The notes beneath the pieces were generated by a model. That model did no database searches, was not told where the DNA came from, and saw nothing but the letters and a program-made list of their open reading frames with translations. The translations under genes were made by a program, and so were the position numbers. This document shows, piece after piece, positions 8,674 to 17,807 of a DNA stretch of 64,000 bases; position 1 is the first letter of the stretch; the number at the start of each line of letters is the position of its first letter. Source of the DNA: Geminicoccaceae bacterium (GTDB lineage Bacteria > Pseudomonadota > Alphaproteobacteria > Geminicoccales > Geminicoccaceae); contig JANQPX010000004.1 of NCBI GenBank assembly GCA_028285265.1, positions 1 through 64,000 of the forward strand, given 5' to 3'.

Positions 8674-11011
8674 GGCCGCTCTCGTCTGTCGGTACTTTCT
8701 CGTTAACAACACGAATGGGCGGGATCTCTCTTGGTTTTTCGTCTCGGCGACCCGAGATGATCCCATCGGAGCCAGTATCTCTATCAAGTCTCACACGTGC
8801 CACTGGAGCCCGACCCTCTTTGTCCTCACCGAAGTAAAGGGTCTGGTGTGGATAGGGAATCTCAATACCAAGCTCGTCGAATCGATACTTCATTAGCCGA
8901 TTGAAGGACCGTTTAACCCCCCATTGCATCATCGGCCGGGTCTTGATGCGTGCCTTAATGACGACGGCGCTATCGGCGAATTGATCAACCCCTAGGACTT
9001 GGATTGGCTCCAGAATGTTTGCGCCTTGCAGGGGATCGGTCTCCAGCTCAGCACCGATCTGGCGTAGTACCTCGATGACTTCGTCGACGTCCTCGCGGTA
9101 ACCAACGCCTATATCGAGTTCGGCAAAGGCGTAATCCTTGGTATGGTTTGTGATCGTTGTAACTTCGCTAAAGGGAATGGTGTGCGCGCGACCCGAGAGA
9201 TCACGAAGGCCGATCGTTCTCACTGATATATGCTCGACCACGCCGGAATGACCGGCAACATCGACAACCTCGCCAACCGCAATGGTGTCTTGAAAGAGAA
9301 TAAAGAGACCGTTGATGATGTCTTGCACCAGCTTTTGGGAGCCGAAGCCGATGGCAATGCCGATCACACCCGCAGCGGCGAGAACGGGCGTCACATCAAC
9401 GCCGAGCGTCGAGAGAGTGGTTAACGTCACTACCGTGCAGATCACCAAGAAGAGAAAGGTACGCAGAAGGGGCAGAAGTGTCCGCGCGCGGGCGCTTCGC
9501 TCGACGCGCGTACCGCTTTCATCAACAGTGTCGAGATAGTTCTCGATCAGCGTGCTAATCAGCTCCCAGATCAAGAAACTGATTGCCGCCACTGTTGCCG
9601 CACTCTGCAAGCGCTGCCATGTCTCGTCGCTGAACCAGCCGCCAATCATGGCGAAGAATTCAAAGCCCCATATCTGAACCAACGTCAAAAGGATACCGAA
9701 GTAAACGAGCGTCACGGCAAAGCCCTGAAGCATACCGAGATAGCGATTGATCCGGCGCTCAAAGGCCGGATAGCGACGGCGCACGCCCGTGCCGAGTGAA
9801 AGACCACGGCCAAGTGCGCTTTCTACTCCATAGGCAAGCGGTCTGGCGATCGCCAAAAGGAAGGTCGTCAGCACGCCTCCTTTTAAAAGCAGCGTAAATC
9901 CACCCGGAATATCGAGTGCCCAAATCAAATAAGTGCTGACAATGTAAAAGATGGCGAAGACTGGCCAAATGTCGGCAACCAGCCGACGGCAGCGGGCCAG
10001 AACATGCATCACTTTATCACTCTCTGCATGCCCGTTGCCGCGCAGCCAGTGAGCGACAGTCTTGCGATTGGACAGCACAAGATAAATGAGCATGACGACG
10101 ACCACGAGGCCGAGGGCGCGGATGATCCCTCCATAGACACTTAGAGGAATTTCGAGCACGAACTCGTTCTGGAAGACAACATAGCTGTAGGCGATCAGGT
10201 AAATGAACCTTTTCAGCCAGCTAAAGACATAGCCCGCCACGGCGTCAGAGACTTCTACGAGGCGAAGCCCAGACGCTGTAGGAGCAAGAACCGTTCGTGC
10301 TCCGACGACTAAAACCATGCAAAAAATCGTCGCATCAACGAGTGAGCGGCCGAGAATGTTGACGGCGTCTCCATTCCAATCACCAAGCAGGGTCAGCAGT
10401 CCATAACCGATGGCGGCAAACGCCATGATCGGGATGAGACGAAGGCCGCCGCGAAGGAGGGCCAATGGGACGCGGGTGACGAGGCCATCAGGTCGCTCCT
10501 CGTAGAACCGATCGATGGTTGGCTTAAGGAAATGCCGAGCGATCCGATAGCCAACGAAGCTGCAACCCAAGGTGACAGCTAACTTAATGAGAAGGTTGAT
10601 CCAATACTCTCGCTGCAGGGGATCGGTCACCTGTTCAATCAGCCAATCTGTGAGCGAAGGCAAATCGACGATCACCGAAGAGAGTTCGACCGAGGCTGCA
10701 GCAAGCTTCTCGATTTGTCCCGTTACGACTTCGACGAGGTTAAGACTGAGTTCTTCGACATTTTTAGGTTCGTTCGAGGTGTCCTGAACCGCATTGAGTG
10801 CTTTCAGTTGGTCGATTAGCCTGCGCCGGGTCTCGGGATCTTCGAGTGTCTTGACGAGACTCTCGATCTTTGCGGGATCTGTGCCTGCTTCAGCAAGCGC
10901 AGCTTCGCCCTGGGCTGCAAGTGTTGAGGCCGGCAGCGACATCAGCGCCGGCAAGGTGAACCAAATAGAAAAGAACAATGCCCTCAAGAGGGCAATCGGC
11001 CAGAGCGTCAT
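8666..11011 (-). CDS. Large MscS-family mechanosensitive channel
   Basis: A 781-residue protein with a signal-like hydrophobic N terminus, a periplasmic helical segment, about ten predicted membrane helices and the MscS core near residues 555-710. The pore-lining helix shows the Gly/Ala-rich pattern GVIGIAIGFGSQKLVQDII, followed by the beta domain (VGEVVDVAGHSGVVEHI). This is the layout of YnaI/YbdG-like or MscK-like large channels that release solutes during osmotic downshock. The last 60 or so residues are charged and unlike the core. A GGAAG ribosome-binding site precedes the start. It overlaps the next small gene. Confidence 0.88.
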   Translation of the reverse strand: MTLWPIALLRALFFSIWFTLPALMSLPASTLAAQGEAALAEAGTDPAKIESLVKTLEDPETRRRLIDQLKALNAVQDTSNEPKNVEELSLNLVEVVTGQIEKLAAASVELSSVIVDLPSLTDWLIEQVTDPLQREYWINLLIKLAVTLGCSFVGYRIARHFLKPTIDRFYEERPDGLVTRVPLALLRGGLRLIPIMAFAAIGYGLLTLLGDWNGDAVNILGRSLVDATIFCMVLVVGARTVLAPTASGLRLVEVSDAVAGYVFSWLKRFIYLIAYSYVVFQNEFVLEIPLSVYGGIIRALGLVVVVMLIYLVLSNRKTVAHWLRGNGHAESDKVMHVLARCRRLVADIWPVFAIFYIVSTYLIWALDIPGGFTLLLKGGVLTTFLLAIARPLAYGVESALGRGLSLGTGVRRRYPAFERRINRYLGMLQGFAVTLVYFGILLTLVQIWGFEFFAMIGGWFSDETWQRLQSAATVAAISFLIWELISTLIENYLDTVDESGTRVERSARARTLLPLLRTFLFLVICTVVTLTTLSTLGVDVTPVLAAAGVIGIAIGFGSQKLVQDIINGLFILFQDTIAVGEVVDVAGHSGVVEHISVRTIGLRDLSGRAHTIPFSEVTTITNHTKDYAFAELDIGVGYREDVDEVIEVLRQIGAELETDPLQGANILEPIQVLGVDQFADSAVVIKARIKTRPMMQWGVKRSFNRLMKYRFDELGIEIPYPHQTLYFGEDKEGRAPVARVRLDRDTGSDGIISGRRDEKPREIPPIRVVNEKVPTDESGHE

Positions 11012-11072
11012 AGGGCTTCCGGTGTTTTCAAGGCGCTTCTTGACTAGCAGATGAACGTTAATTCGACGCTAA

Positions 11073-12287
11073 TCATCCATCCATTGCTAACTCTTTGGCA
11101 GTTGGAGTCGTCTCCGACAAGGGCGTTAAGAGACTGCCGAGTAGCGCATTCAGGCGCTGAAGGCCGCTTTCCGTGGCCTGTAGCCGCGTCTCATTTAGGG
11201 TGAGCCACCCTTCATCGAAGAAGGCATCGATGGTGGCAGCGTTCAAGATGTCCCGCCATCCTCGTCCAGCCAATTGCTCCAAACGTTTCAGGTCGACGCC
11301 TTCCTCCAGGCGCAGACCCATCAGCATCATCTCGATAATCTGGTCGTTAATCGAAATCAGTTCCCGCGGCAGTTCGCTATGACCTTCGGTCTCGACCTTG
11401 TCGAGCCAGGCGCGGGGCATACGCGTTGTTGTTGTGGCGAACCGTTTGCCTTGCAGAGTGACCCTGCCATGAGCGCCTGGGCCAATACCGGCATAGTCGC
11501 CTGTCCGCCAATAGACGAGATTGTGCTTGCAGGCTTCGCCGTCTGCAGCATGGTTCGAGATTTCGTAGGGCGGTAGGCCAGCTGCTGTCAACGTACTCCG
11601 GGTGAACTCGAAGAGATCTGCCTGAAGATCGTCTTCCGGCAGTTCAAGTTGCCCTCGCTGATGCAAGTTAAAGAACCGTGTCCCAGGTTCTATTGTGAGC
11701 TGATAAACGCTGAGATGATTGTTGGTGTAGTTCAAGGCGCGGTTGAGTTCATCCGACCAGGCATCGACTGTCTGGCCTGGACGAGCATAAATGAGATCGA
11801 AGGAAAAACGGGAGAAGAGTCTCGCCGCTTGATCAACTGCCTTGAGCGCCTCGCGAGCGCTGTGTTCTCGCCCGAGAAAGCGCAGGGCGTCGTCGTTAAG
11901 AGACTGGACCCCTAATGACAGGCGATTGACGCCGGCTTCTTTAAAATCTCTAAGCCGCCCACACTCCGCCGATGTTGGGTTTGCCTCCAACGTGATCTCA
12001 ATGTCTGGAGTTGCCCCGAAGTCTGTTGTTGCCTGCTCGATGAGCGCTTCGGCTGTTAGCGGCGCCATGAGCGATGGCGTGCCGCCACCGAAGAATATCG
12101 AGGTAAGCGGACGTCGTCCTATCGTCTGCGAGAGATGGGCCAGTTCAGCAAGCAAAGCATGCCGCCAGCGCTCGTGATCAACGTTACCCTCGACGTGACT
12201 ATTGAAGTCACAATAGGGGCATTTTGAACGACAAAATGGCCAATGGATGTAGAGGCCGAAGCCGAGAGAGTCGTCATATTGTTGCAT
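11073..12287 (-). CDS. hemW: Radical SAM protein HemW (heme chaperone, formerly HemN-like)
   Basis: A 404-residue radical SAM protein. The CxxxCxxC cluster motif is in HWPFCRSKCPYCDFN (Cys19, Cys23, Cys26), followed by the FFGGGTPSL glycine motif and the C-terminal HemN domain. The motif begins close to the N terminus, as in HemW, whereas true coproporphyrinogen dehydrogenases have a longer leader. HemW binds heme and delivers it to proteins. Neighbouring genes give no further hint, although the window also encodes many heme proteins at its right end. Confidence 0.87.
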   Translation of the reverse strand: MQQYDDSLGFGLYIHWPFCRSKCPYCDFNSHVEGNVDHERWRHALLAELAHLSQTIGRRPLTSIFFGGGTPSLMAPLTAEALIEQATTDFGATPDIEITLEANPTSAECGRLRDFKEAGVNRLSLGVQSLNDDALRFLGREHSAREALKAVDQAARLFSRFSFDLIYARPGQTVDAWSDELNRALNYTNNHLSVYQLTIEPGTRFFNLHQRGQLELPEDDLQADLFEFTRSTLTAAGLPPYEISNHAADGEACKHNLVYWRTGDYAGIGPGAHGRVTLQGKRFATTTTRMPRAWLDKVETEGHSELPRELISINDQIIEMMLMGLRLEEGVDLKRLEQLAGRGWRDILNAATIDAFFDEGWLTLNETRLQATESGLQRLNALLGSLLTPLSETTPTAKELAMDG

Positions 12288-12522
12288 GGACTCGTGTGGC
12301 GAATGTGCCTAGCGGGGGTTCCGCAAGCTCATTGCACCTTCTGGGCAAAGGCGTTTCACCATCAGCTGAACAACATTGGGCACCGATAGCCCACTTCGCA
12401 TGACCAATGTTTAAGGGCCGCCGGGCGGTATTTGGGGCTAGCCCTTCAGTGATGCAAGGACCAAGCAGAAGTGTTCTTGCAGAACGTGCTAGACAGCTTC
12501 TCTTTGCTACGGAATTGCCAAA

Positions 12523-14070
12523 TCAGTTGGTATCTGGCGCAAGAGCACGTAGGTACGCGTCGATCCGTTTGTGGTAGGCAAGGACGGTCTTGATATCTGG
12601 AAGGGCTTCTTCGGGACGATCATCATAGGCAGCGCTCAGCGCCACCAACGCCGCCGGCTCGTCCTTGCCAATCAGTTTTCGGTAAAGCCCGTAGGCCTTG
12701 GCCTGCCATGTCTTGGAGATCGTCTTGCCGCCAACCCAATACCAAGCTAGGACAAGCCGATCTCGAGCCTGGTGACCATCTAGTTCTTCCTGGATGAGGA
12801 CTTTGGGCAGACCGTCGATTGCAGGTTTGTGCCATGACGTTGCAATGCGGGTCCAACGTTCTCCATCGGCGAGGCGATTGCCATATTGGACCAGCGCCGA
12901 GCCGCTGCGTTCATAGGCGTAATACGCTACGACGAGATCGACCGGTTTATTGCCGCAGTTCACTTTAAGGCTCTGGATCATGTCGGCATGCTGGAAGCTA
13001 GGGCGCCAGCCGGTGGATGGCTCGTGTCGGGCGTCACATTCGGGACCAAGGTCCAAAGCGAGGGTCGGCTCGAGCATCAGTTCTGGTCGAATATCGACAC
13101 TAACCGGCCGTTTGCTCAGCATGTTGGACGCGTAGAGAGCAGGTGCAGCGATCAAGATGGCCGCTAGCATAGCCATGGCAGGTCGCCAGCCGAGCATGTC
13201 GGGACGGGCTTCACTTGGGCCAGAATGCTCGCCAGTCGATGACGGCCAATTCACGATAGCTGTGCTGACGGAGACGACGGCAAGCATGATGATCGCGAAA
13301 AGACCCCAGCTAAGGGCGGCATGATCGATGTTTGATGATAATGAACCGTGAGTTGTAACGAGGGCAATACCGCAAACGCAAAGGCTTTGTGTAGCGATTA
13401 CCAAGATGCCGCCGAGGGCCATCCATAGCGCGCCGTGCCTGAGCCGTCCGAGTGCCAGATAGGAAGCGAGGGCGCCAATCATCATGCCGGCAATCACGAC
13501 ATGAATGCCAGCGAAAGCATCGGCGATTTCTAATTGGCCGCCTGGGGTCTCCATGATGACTCCATCATGGAGAACTGAAATACCGATGGCCTGAAGCGCC
13601 CACGCTACCGCATTGGCAGCGGCGAGCTGAAGGCCTGGAATGAAGACGTCACCAAATGGAACCAGAAACAGCAGAAAACCAAGGGGAAAGGCTGCCGCGC
13701 TGGCGAACTCGCGTCCCAATATCGCAATCACGATGCTGATCGTCATGGCGACCAGCGCTAGGTGTTCAATAACTTGGATCTGGCCAGCTTTGCCGATCAA
13801 CCAGATGAGGGCAAAGGCGGCGAGCGGGAGTAGAGCTTGCCTCTCTTCACGCGGAGACAGTCGAGCCAATCGTTTGCGTTGGCGCCACAATAGGACAAGC
13901 GAAATGGGGAGGACGAAAAAGCAATGATGATAGGTCCTCGAGGCTTGCCATTGCATGACCATGCTGGAAATCGTCTCTGCTAGCATCACGACAAGTACAG
14001 CAAGCGTGAGGGCAAGAGCGAGCAGTGGCAGTCGCCAGACAGCAGGGATGATTTTGAAAATGCCGATCAT
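12523..14070 (-). CDS. xrtA: Exosortase A-EpsI fusion with degenerate active site
   Basis: A 515-residue protein: an eight- to ten-helix exosortase domain (about residues 1-275) followed by a periplasmic EpsI-like domain (about 295-515). This is the usual XrtA-EpsI fusion. Exosortases normally carry a Cys in an A-C-S-G-[IL]-R motif, an Arg in an A-N-G-x-R motif and a His before G-W. Here the first motif reads IADAFAGIHVV: Phe186 replaces Cys and His190 replaces Arg. The second reads IATQSLCVCGI, with Cys231 in place of Arg. Only His250 in NIDHAALSWG is kept. The frame is intact. The start overlaps the deacetylase stop (ATGA), and the long upstream extension is rejected. Sorting activity is doubtful. 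Confidence 0.82.
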   Translation of the reverse strand: MIGIFKIIPAVWRLPLLALALTLAVLVVMLAETISSMVMQWQASRTYHHCFFVLPISLVLLWRQRKRLARLSPREERQALLPLAAFALIWLIGKAGQIQVIEHLALVAMTISIVIAILGREFASAAAFPLGFLLFLVPFGDVFIPGLQLAAANAVAWALQAIGISVLHDGVIMETPGGQLEIADAFAGIHVVIAGMMIGALASYLALGRLRHGALWMALGGILVIATQSLCVCGIALVTTHGSLSSNIDHAALSWGLFAIIMLAVVSVSTAIVNWPSSTGEHSGPSEARPDMLGWRPAMAMLAAILIAAPALYASNMLSKRPVSVDIRPELMLEPTLALDLGPECDARHEPSTGWRPSFQHADMIQSLKVNCGNKPVDLVVAYYAYERSGSALVQYGNRLADGERWTRIATSWHKPAIDGLPKVLIQEELDGHQARDRLVLAWYWVGGKTISKTWQAKAYGLYRKLIGKDEPAALVALSAAYDDRPEEALPDIKTVLAYHKRIDAYLRALAPDTN

Positions 14071-14984
14071 GATGGAACAACCTTTGCTTCGGTTCCATTC
14101 AGCCCATCCAATCTGCAGAGTCGATCGATCCTGTCCCAGTGAAAGTCGGTGACGAGCCGCTTCAGCTTCTTTTCCATTGCCGCTAGGCCGATATATTGTT
14201 GCACGCATGTGCGCAGTGAGAGCCCATTCAAGCGCGGTTGGTCAGGATCGATCTCCCAAGGATGGAAATAGAAGATGACGGTCCGGTTGAGGTCTGTCGC
14301 AAGCCTGTCCAGGCACCATTTGGACCAACGATAGGGCATAAGCCGGAATTGCGCGCTGCCTGCACACGACAGAATGCGGCCGAAAAGTTTGACCGTTGCG
14401 ACTGGTATTTCCAAGAAATCGCTATCGTTCGGCCTGAACGGCTGCAACGGTATTGCAGGTCTACTGAAGTGACCGTGACGGATCGGATGAACACTGGAAC
14501 TATAGCTGTAACCAGCATCTATAAGCTGATCATAGGCCCACAAACACTGCTCACCGATTGAGAAGCTCGGCGCGCGAAATCCTCTTACTGCACAGCCGCT
14601 CAAATCCTCCAGCAGGAGCCGTACTGAACGAGCATCCTCGCGAAAAGCATGCGGTGTAAGGTCATGGACTCGATCATGGTGAAAGCTATGGCTAGCAACT
14701 TCATGACCGCGGGCCGCGATTTCCCGCACAAGATTTGGATTCTTCTTGGCAACCCAACCGAGCATGAAGAAGGTCGCTCGAACCTGATGTTGATCGAACA
14801 TATCGATAATGCGCATCGTCGCGGCCTCGACCCTGGACGGCCAAAGGTCCCAGCTGTCCCGTTGAATCACGGGTGCGAGGGTCAACGTATGAAGGTAGTC
14901 CTCGACATCTACGGACATTGCAAAACACTGGCGAGGCTTGCCTTCATCTGCATGCATCGCAGTTTCTGGCAGATCGATGCTCAT
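14067..14984 (-). CDS. Polysaccharide deacetylase, exosortase-A locus subfamily
   Basis: A 305-residue NodB-fold deacetylase from the ATG at 14984, which has AGGGA upstream. The metal-binding motif 1 is SVDVEDY, motif 2 is SHSFHHDRVHDL and motif 3 lies in RGFRAPSFSI. The C-terminal FYFHPWEIDPDQPR segment is characteristic of the DUF3473-containing deacetylases that accompany XrtA. It probably removes N-acetyl groups from the exopolysaccharide of this locus. A longer frame starting at 15200 would run 125 bases into the O-ligase gene and is not favoured. The gene is coupled to the exosortase gene by a four-base overlap. Confidence 0.85.
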   Translation of the reverse strand: MSIDLPETAMHADEGKPRQCFAMSVDVEDYLHTLTLAPVIQRDSWDLWPSRVEAATMRIIDMFDQHQVRATFFMLGWVAKKNPNLVREIAARGHEVASHSFHHDRVHDLTPHAFREDARSVRLLLEDLSGCAVRGFRAPSFSIGEQCLWAYDQLIDAGYSYSSSVHPIRHGHFSRPAIPLQPFRPNDSDFLEIPVATVKLFGRILSCAGSAQFRLMPYRWSKWCLDRLATDLNRTVIFYFHPWEIDPDQPRLNGLSLRTCVQQYIGLAAMEKKLKRLVTDFHWDRIDRLCRLDGLNGTEAKVVPS

Positions 14985-15075
14985 CGGCTCGTGTCCCTGT
15001 GCAAAATCGATCTCGACGATGTTCTTGGAAGGCGGCCAGCTCTCTTGATCATTCCAACGGAGGTTTTGACATTCG

Positions 15076-16494
15076 TCATTTTGCGGATGCACTGTCTGAC
15101 GATAGACGCCGACCTGAATGGCGCCGATGCAGATCTGATACCTTGCTATCCGCGGCATTTTGCCAGATGGCGGCAATTGCTGACATGTCGACCGGTACAC
15201 CCGACTGGTGGCGGCGGATTGGGCGAGAATGTTGTTCGCCAGTTGTTTCCTTCGCCATGCACCGAACCGCCGACATCACTATGAGGAGCGACAGGAAAGT
15301 GTCATGGAATGCCATTGGGTGCACAGCGCCTAATATGCAAAAGATAACAATGCAAACCTGAGCCATGTGGCCCAGATCACCCATCCATTTGAAATCGGAT
15401 CGGCTACGGCCTCTTTGGCTGATCCAGCGGGCGTTGCAAAAGCCGGTTGCCAAAAGGGCGCCATAGATTGCAAGGCCGACAAAGCCGAGATCCCCGAGAA
15501 CCTGAAAAAAGGTGCTTTGTGCAACGAGCCGTGTGGTGCTCTCGATCTCTATCTGATCGAGTGCCGGGGCATAGCGGACGAAAATAGGTGGCTGTTCGAG
15601 AGCATCGAGACCAACACCTGTAAGAGGTCGGTCAAGAGCTGCGGTCAGATAGGTTTGCCACGTTGGCAATAGACCAACAACGGCTGGATTATCCGTGGCT
15701 TGAACCAAGTCCAGCCGTTCCTTCCAGACGGCTGGCATCATACTGTGCAGGCCGATCGTCAGCATTAAGAGTGCGAAAAGGGATAGAAGCGAGCGTTTCG
15801 AATTCCACAGGATGTAGGTCGCCGTCACTAGCAGGCCAAGCAAGGCAGCTAGGGAACCGGTCGTCACGATCGCGGTCACAACGACAACCGTTGCGGCCAA
15901 GAGGCAGATTTGCGTCCAGCGATGCCGAGATTGCAGCCATAGATAGTTCAGCAGCGGCAATGCGATGAGCATGGCGAAGGCGAGGTGGTGGCGATCGATG
16001 ATTTCTAAGCGGAAAGGCCCGGAGACGTCGATTTCGCCAATGGCCGCAATGAATGACGCGATGAGCCTCAAGCCGAAGAGAATGATGGCAAAGGCAAGAA
16101 GCCAAATATAGCTGTCCAGTCGTAAGCGGCTCGTCAGCATCACTCGAAGCAAAAACAAAAAAACCATGCTTCTCAGGATGTTGAGAAATTCTTTCTCCGA
16201 GGCATCGGGTGCGAGTGAAGTCGCCGTTGAGAGGGCTGCTGCCGAAGCGAGTGCGATGAATAGGATCGTGGTCAGATCGACGTCGAAGCTCTTTCTTTCC
16301 TTGGAGAAAGCCCAACCGACAGCCGTCGTCGTTGCGATTATCAGGCTAAACGATATTTCTACTGCAAACGAAAACAGCAAGCTTTCAGGCTTTAGAATCA
16401 CGAACCAGCCAAACGCGAGTAGGCCGCTCCAGGGGTGGAACAAGCTGAGGAGTAGCAAGGGCGTAAGAATCGAGATGAATAGGAAGTCGTGCAT
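15076..16494 (-). CDS. O-antigen/O-glycosylation ligase, exosortase-A associated
   Basis: A polytopic membrane protein of 472 residues from the ATG at 16494, with ten or more hydrophobic helices and a large periplasmic loop carrying WQTYLTAALDRPLTGVG. This matches the Wzy/WaaL-like fold and the ligase that sits beside XrtA genes (PEP-CTERM O-ligase type). The N terminus (MHDFLFISILTPLLLLSLF) fits that family; the longer frame from 16701 adds a non-homologous leader. It is the first gene of the ligase-deacetylase-exosortase series, with a 91-base gap before the deacetylase start. A GGAAAG element lies rather far upstream. Confidence 0.8.
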   Translation of the reverse strand: MHDFLFISILTPLLLLSLFHPWSGLLAFGWFVILKPESLLFSFAVEISFSLIIATTTAVGWAFSKERKSFDVDLTTILFIALASAAALSTATSLAPDASEKEFLNILRSMVFLFLLRVMLTSRLRLDSYIWLLAFAIILFGLRLIASFIAAIGEIDVSGPFRLEIIDRHHLAFAMLIALPLLNYLWLQSRHRWTQICLLAATVVVVTAIVTTGSLAALLGLLVTATYILWNSKRSLLSLFALLMLTIGLHSMMPAVWKERLDLVQATDNPAVVGLLPTWQTYLTAALDRPLTGVGLDALEQPPIFVRYAPALDQIEIESTTRLVAQSTFFQVLGDLGFVGLAIYGALLATGFCNARWISQRGRSRSDFKWMGDLGHMAQVCIVIFCILGAVHPMAFHDTFLSLLIVMSAVRCMAKETTGEQHSRPIRRHQSGVPVDMSAIAAIWQNAADSKVSDLHRRHSGRRLSSDSASAK

Positions 16495-16967
16495 GGATGA
16501 TTGAGGCTCGCTTTCCAAAGGTTTTGAAAACCAATAAGTTGTTTGCTTTGGAAATTTTAATTGCTTCTGGTAGAGCACATCGATACACGACATGCAACTA
16601 TAGAGAGTGAAAATCCCGAAGAAATTGCCATTTGATAGAAAATCACCATTCAATGCATGCCGAAATGCTGCCATGTCGGGTTCATTCAAGCATGAATACA
16701 ACTAATGGTAGAAATTAGTTCGTCATCCTTCAGGCCATCACCCTGGTCGCTTTGTGCGGACGGGCGGTGACGCACGACCGCCTCATGGAAGCCGTGTGAA
16801 GCTATGACCTGTTTGCCTTCAGGCAACATGATGCTGCTGTCAAATGCTCCGGGAGGCGACAACGCGACCGTGGTTTGACAAGCCATCAACCTCGCGCCAA
16901 TCTCGAGTTCAGGTGAACGTGAACTGATAATGAGCCGATCAACATGGTCGGCGGGAGAGAGCCGCAG
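16495..16967. other. Non-coding interval upstream of divergent ligase and hydroxylase genes
   Basis: A divergent spacer. Its left half (16500-16720) is AT-rich and is the likely promoter area of the ligase series. A minus-strand frame at 16686-17003 (105 codons) crosses into the hydroxylase FAD gene and shows no family features, so it was not called. Nothing else is recognisable. Confidence 0.4.
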
Positions 16968-17807
16968 GTGACGTTGTTCGCCCGTCCGGCAAACCTTACG
17001 CATGCGCTAGATCACCTCGCATCGGGACGCTGGTGTATCTTGGCAGGTGGCACGGACATTTATCCCGCCTCCGTGGCGCGGCCCTTGAACCAACCGGTCC
17101 TCGATATTAGCGGGCTCCGAGAGCTTCGTGGAATTGAGCATTCCGACGACGGTTGGCGCCTTGGCGCGCTTACCCGTTGGAGCGATGTGGTCGATTGCGA
17201 CCTGCCAGCCGCATTCGACGGTTTGAAGCTTGCTGCCCGAGAAATCGGTGGCGTGCAAATCCAAAATGTTGGAACGGTTGCAGGCAATCTCTGCAACGCA
17301 TCGCCTGCTGCCGACGGCATTCCTCCGCTCATGACCCTCGATGCCTCAGTTGAGGTCGCTTCCAAACGGGGTCGCCGTGTCGTACCGCTTGCCGCGTTTA
17401 TCCTTGGTAATCGAAAGACTGCGATCGCCGACGATGAGCTCGTAACAGCCGTCCTGGTTCCTTCGCACGCCGGCAACGGCCGAAGTCACTTCGAAAAGCT
17501 TGGGGCACGGCGGTATCTCGTCATCTCCATCACCATGGTGGCCGTTCGTCTTGTTCTTGAGGCCCGCCGCATTGTTGAGGCTCGCGTCGCAGTAGGGGCT
17601 TGTTCGGAGACGGCGATTCGCTTGAGCGTACTCGAGCGGGATCTGATTGGTGCTCGGCCGGAAGCGTTAGCGTCGATTGTCGTTGAAGAGCATCTGGCTC
17701 CGCTCTCACCGATCGATGACATTCGCGCGTCGGCCACCTATCGCCGTGACGCTGCCTTTGTCCTGATCGGACGATCTTTGCGGTCTGCTGCGGGATGCTT
17801 TCAATGA
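16968..17807 (+). CDS. Molybdenum hydroxylase FAD-binding subunit (CoxM/XdhB-type)
   Basis: The FAD subunit of a xanthine dehydrogenase-family enzyme, 279 residues from the GTG at 16968, which has GGGAG ten bases upstream. An ATG at 16944 is the alternative. FAD-binding motifs are LAGGTDIYP near the N terminus and GTVAGNLCNASPAADG in the middle, both standard for CoxM-type subunits. A C-terminal CO-dehydrogenase flavoprotein domain follows. It carries electrons from the iron-sulfur centres of the next gene product to the final acceptor. The stop overlaps the next start (ATGA at 17804-17807), which implies an equimolar complex. Confidence 0.87.
   Translation: MTLFARPANLTHALDHLASGRWCILAGGTDIYPASVARPLNQPVLDISGLRELRGIEHSDDGWRLGALTRWSDVVDCDLPAAFDGLKLAAREIGGVQIQNVGTVAGNLCNASPAADGIPPLMTLDASVEVASKRGRRVVPLAAFILGNRKTAIADDELVTAVLVPSHAGNGRSHFEKLGARRYLVISITMVAVRLVLEARRIVEARVAVGACSETAIRLSVLERDLIGARPEALASIVVEEHLAPLSPIDDIRASATYRRDAAFVLIGRSLRSAAGCFQ

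Noticed and set aside
14985..15200. N-terminal extension of the XrtA-locus deacetylase to 15200
   Set aside because: It would overlap the O-ligase coding end by 125 bases, has no homology to the family, and a ribosome-binding site supports the ATG at 14984.
16686..17003. 105-codon minus-strand frame between the ligase and hydroxylase genes
   Set aside because: It overlaps the start of the FAD subunit gene on the opposite strand and shows no motif, so it is not called as a gene.
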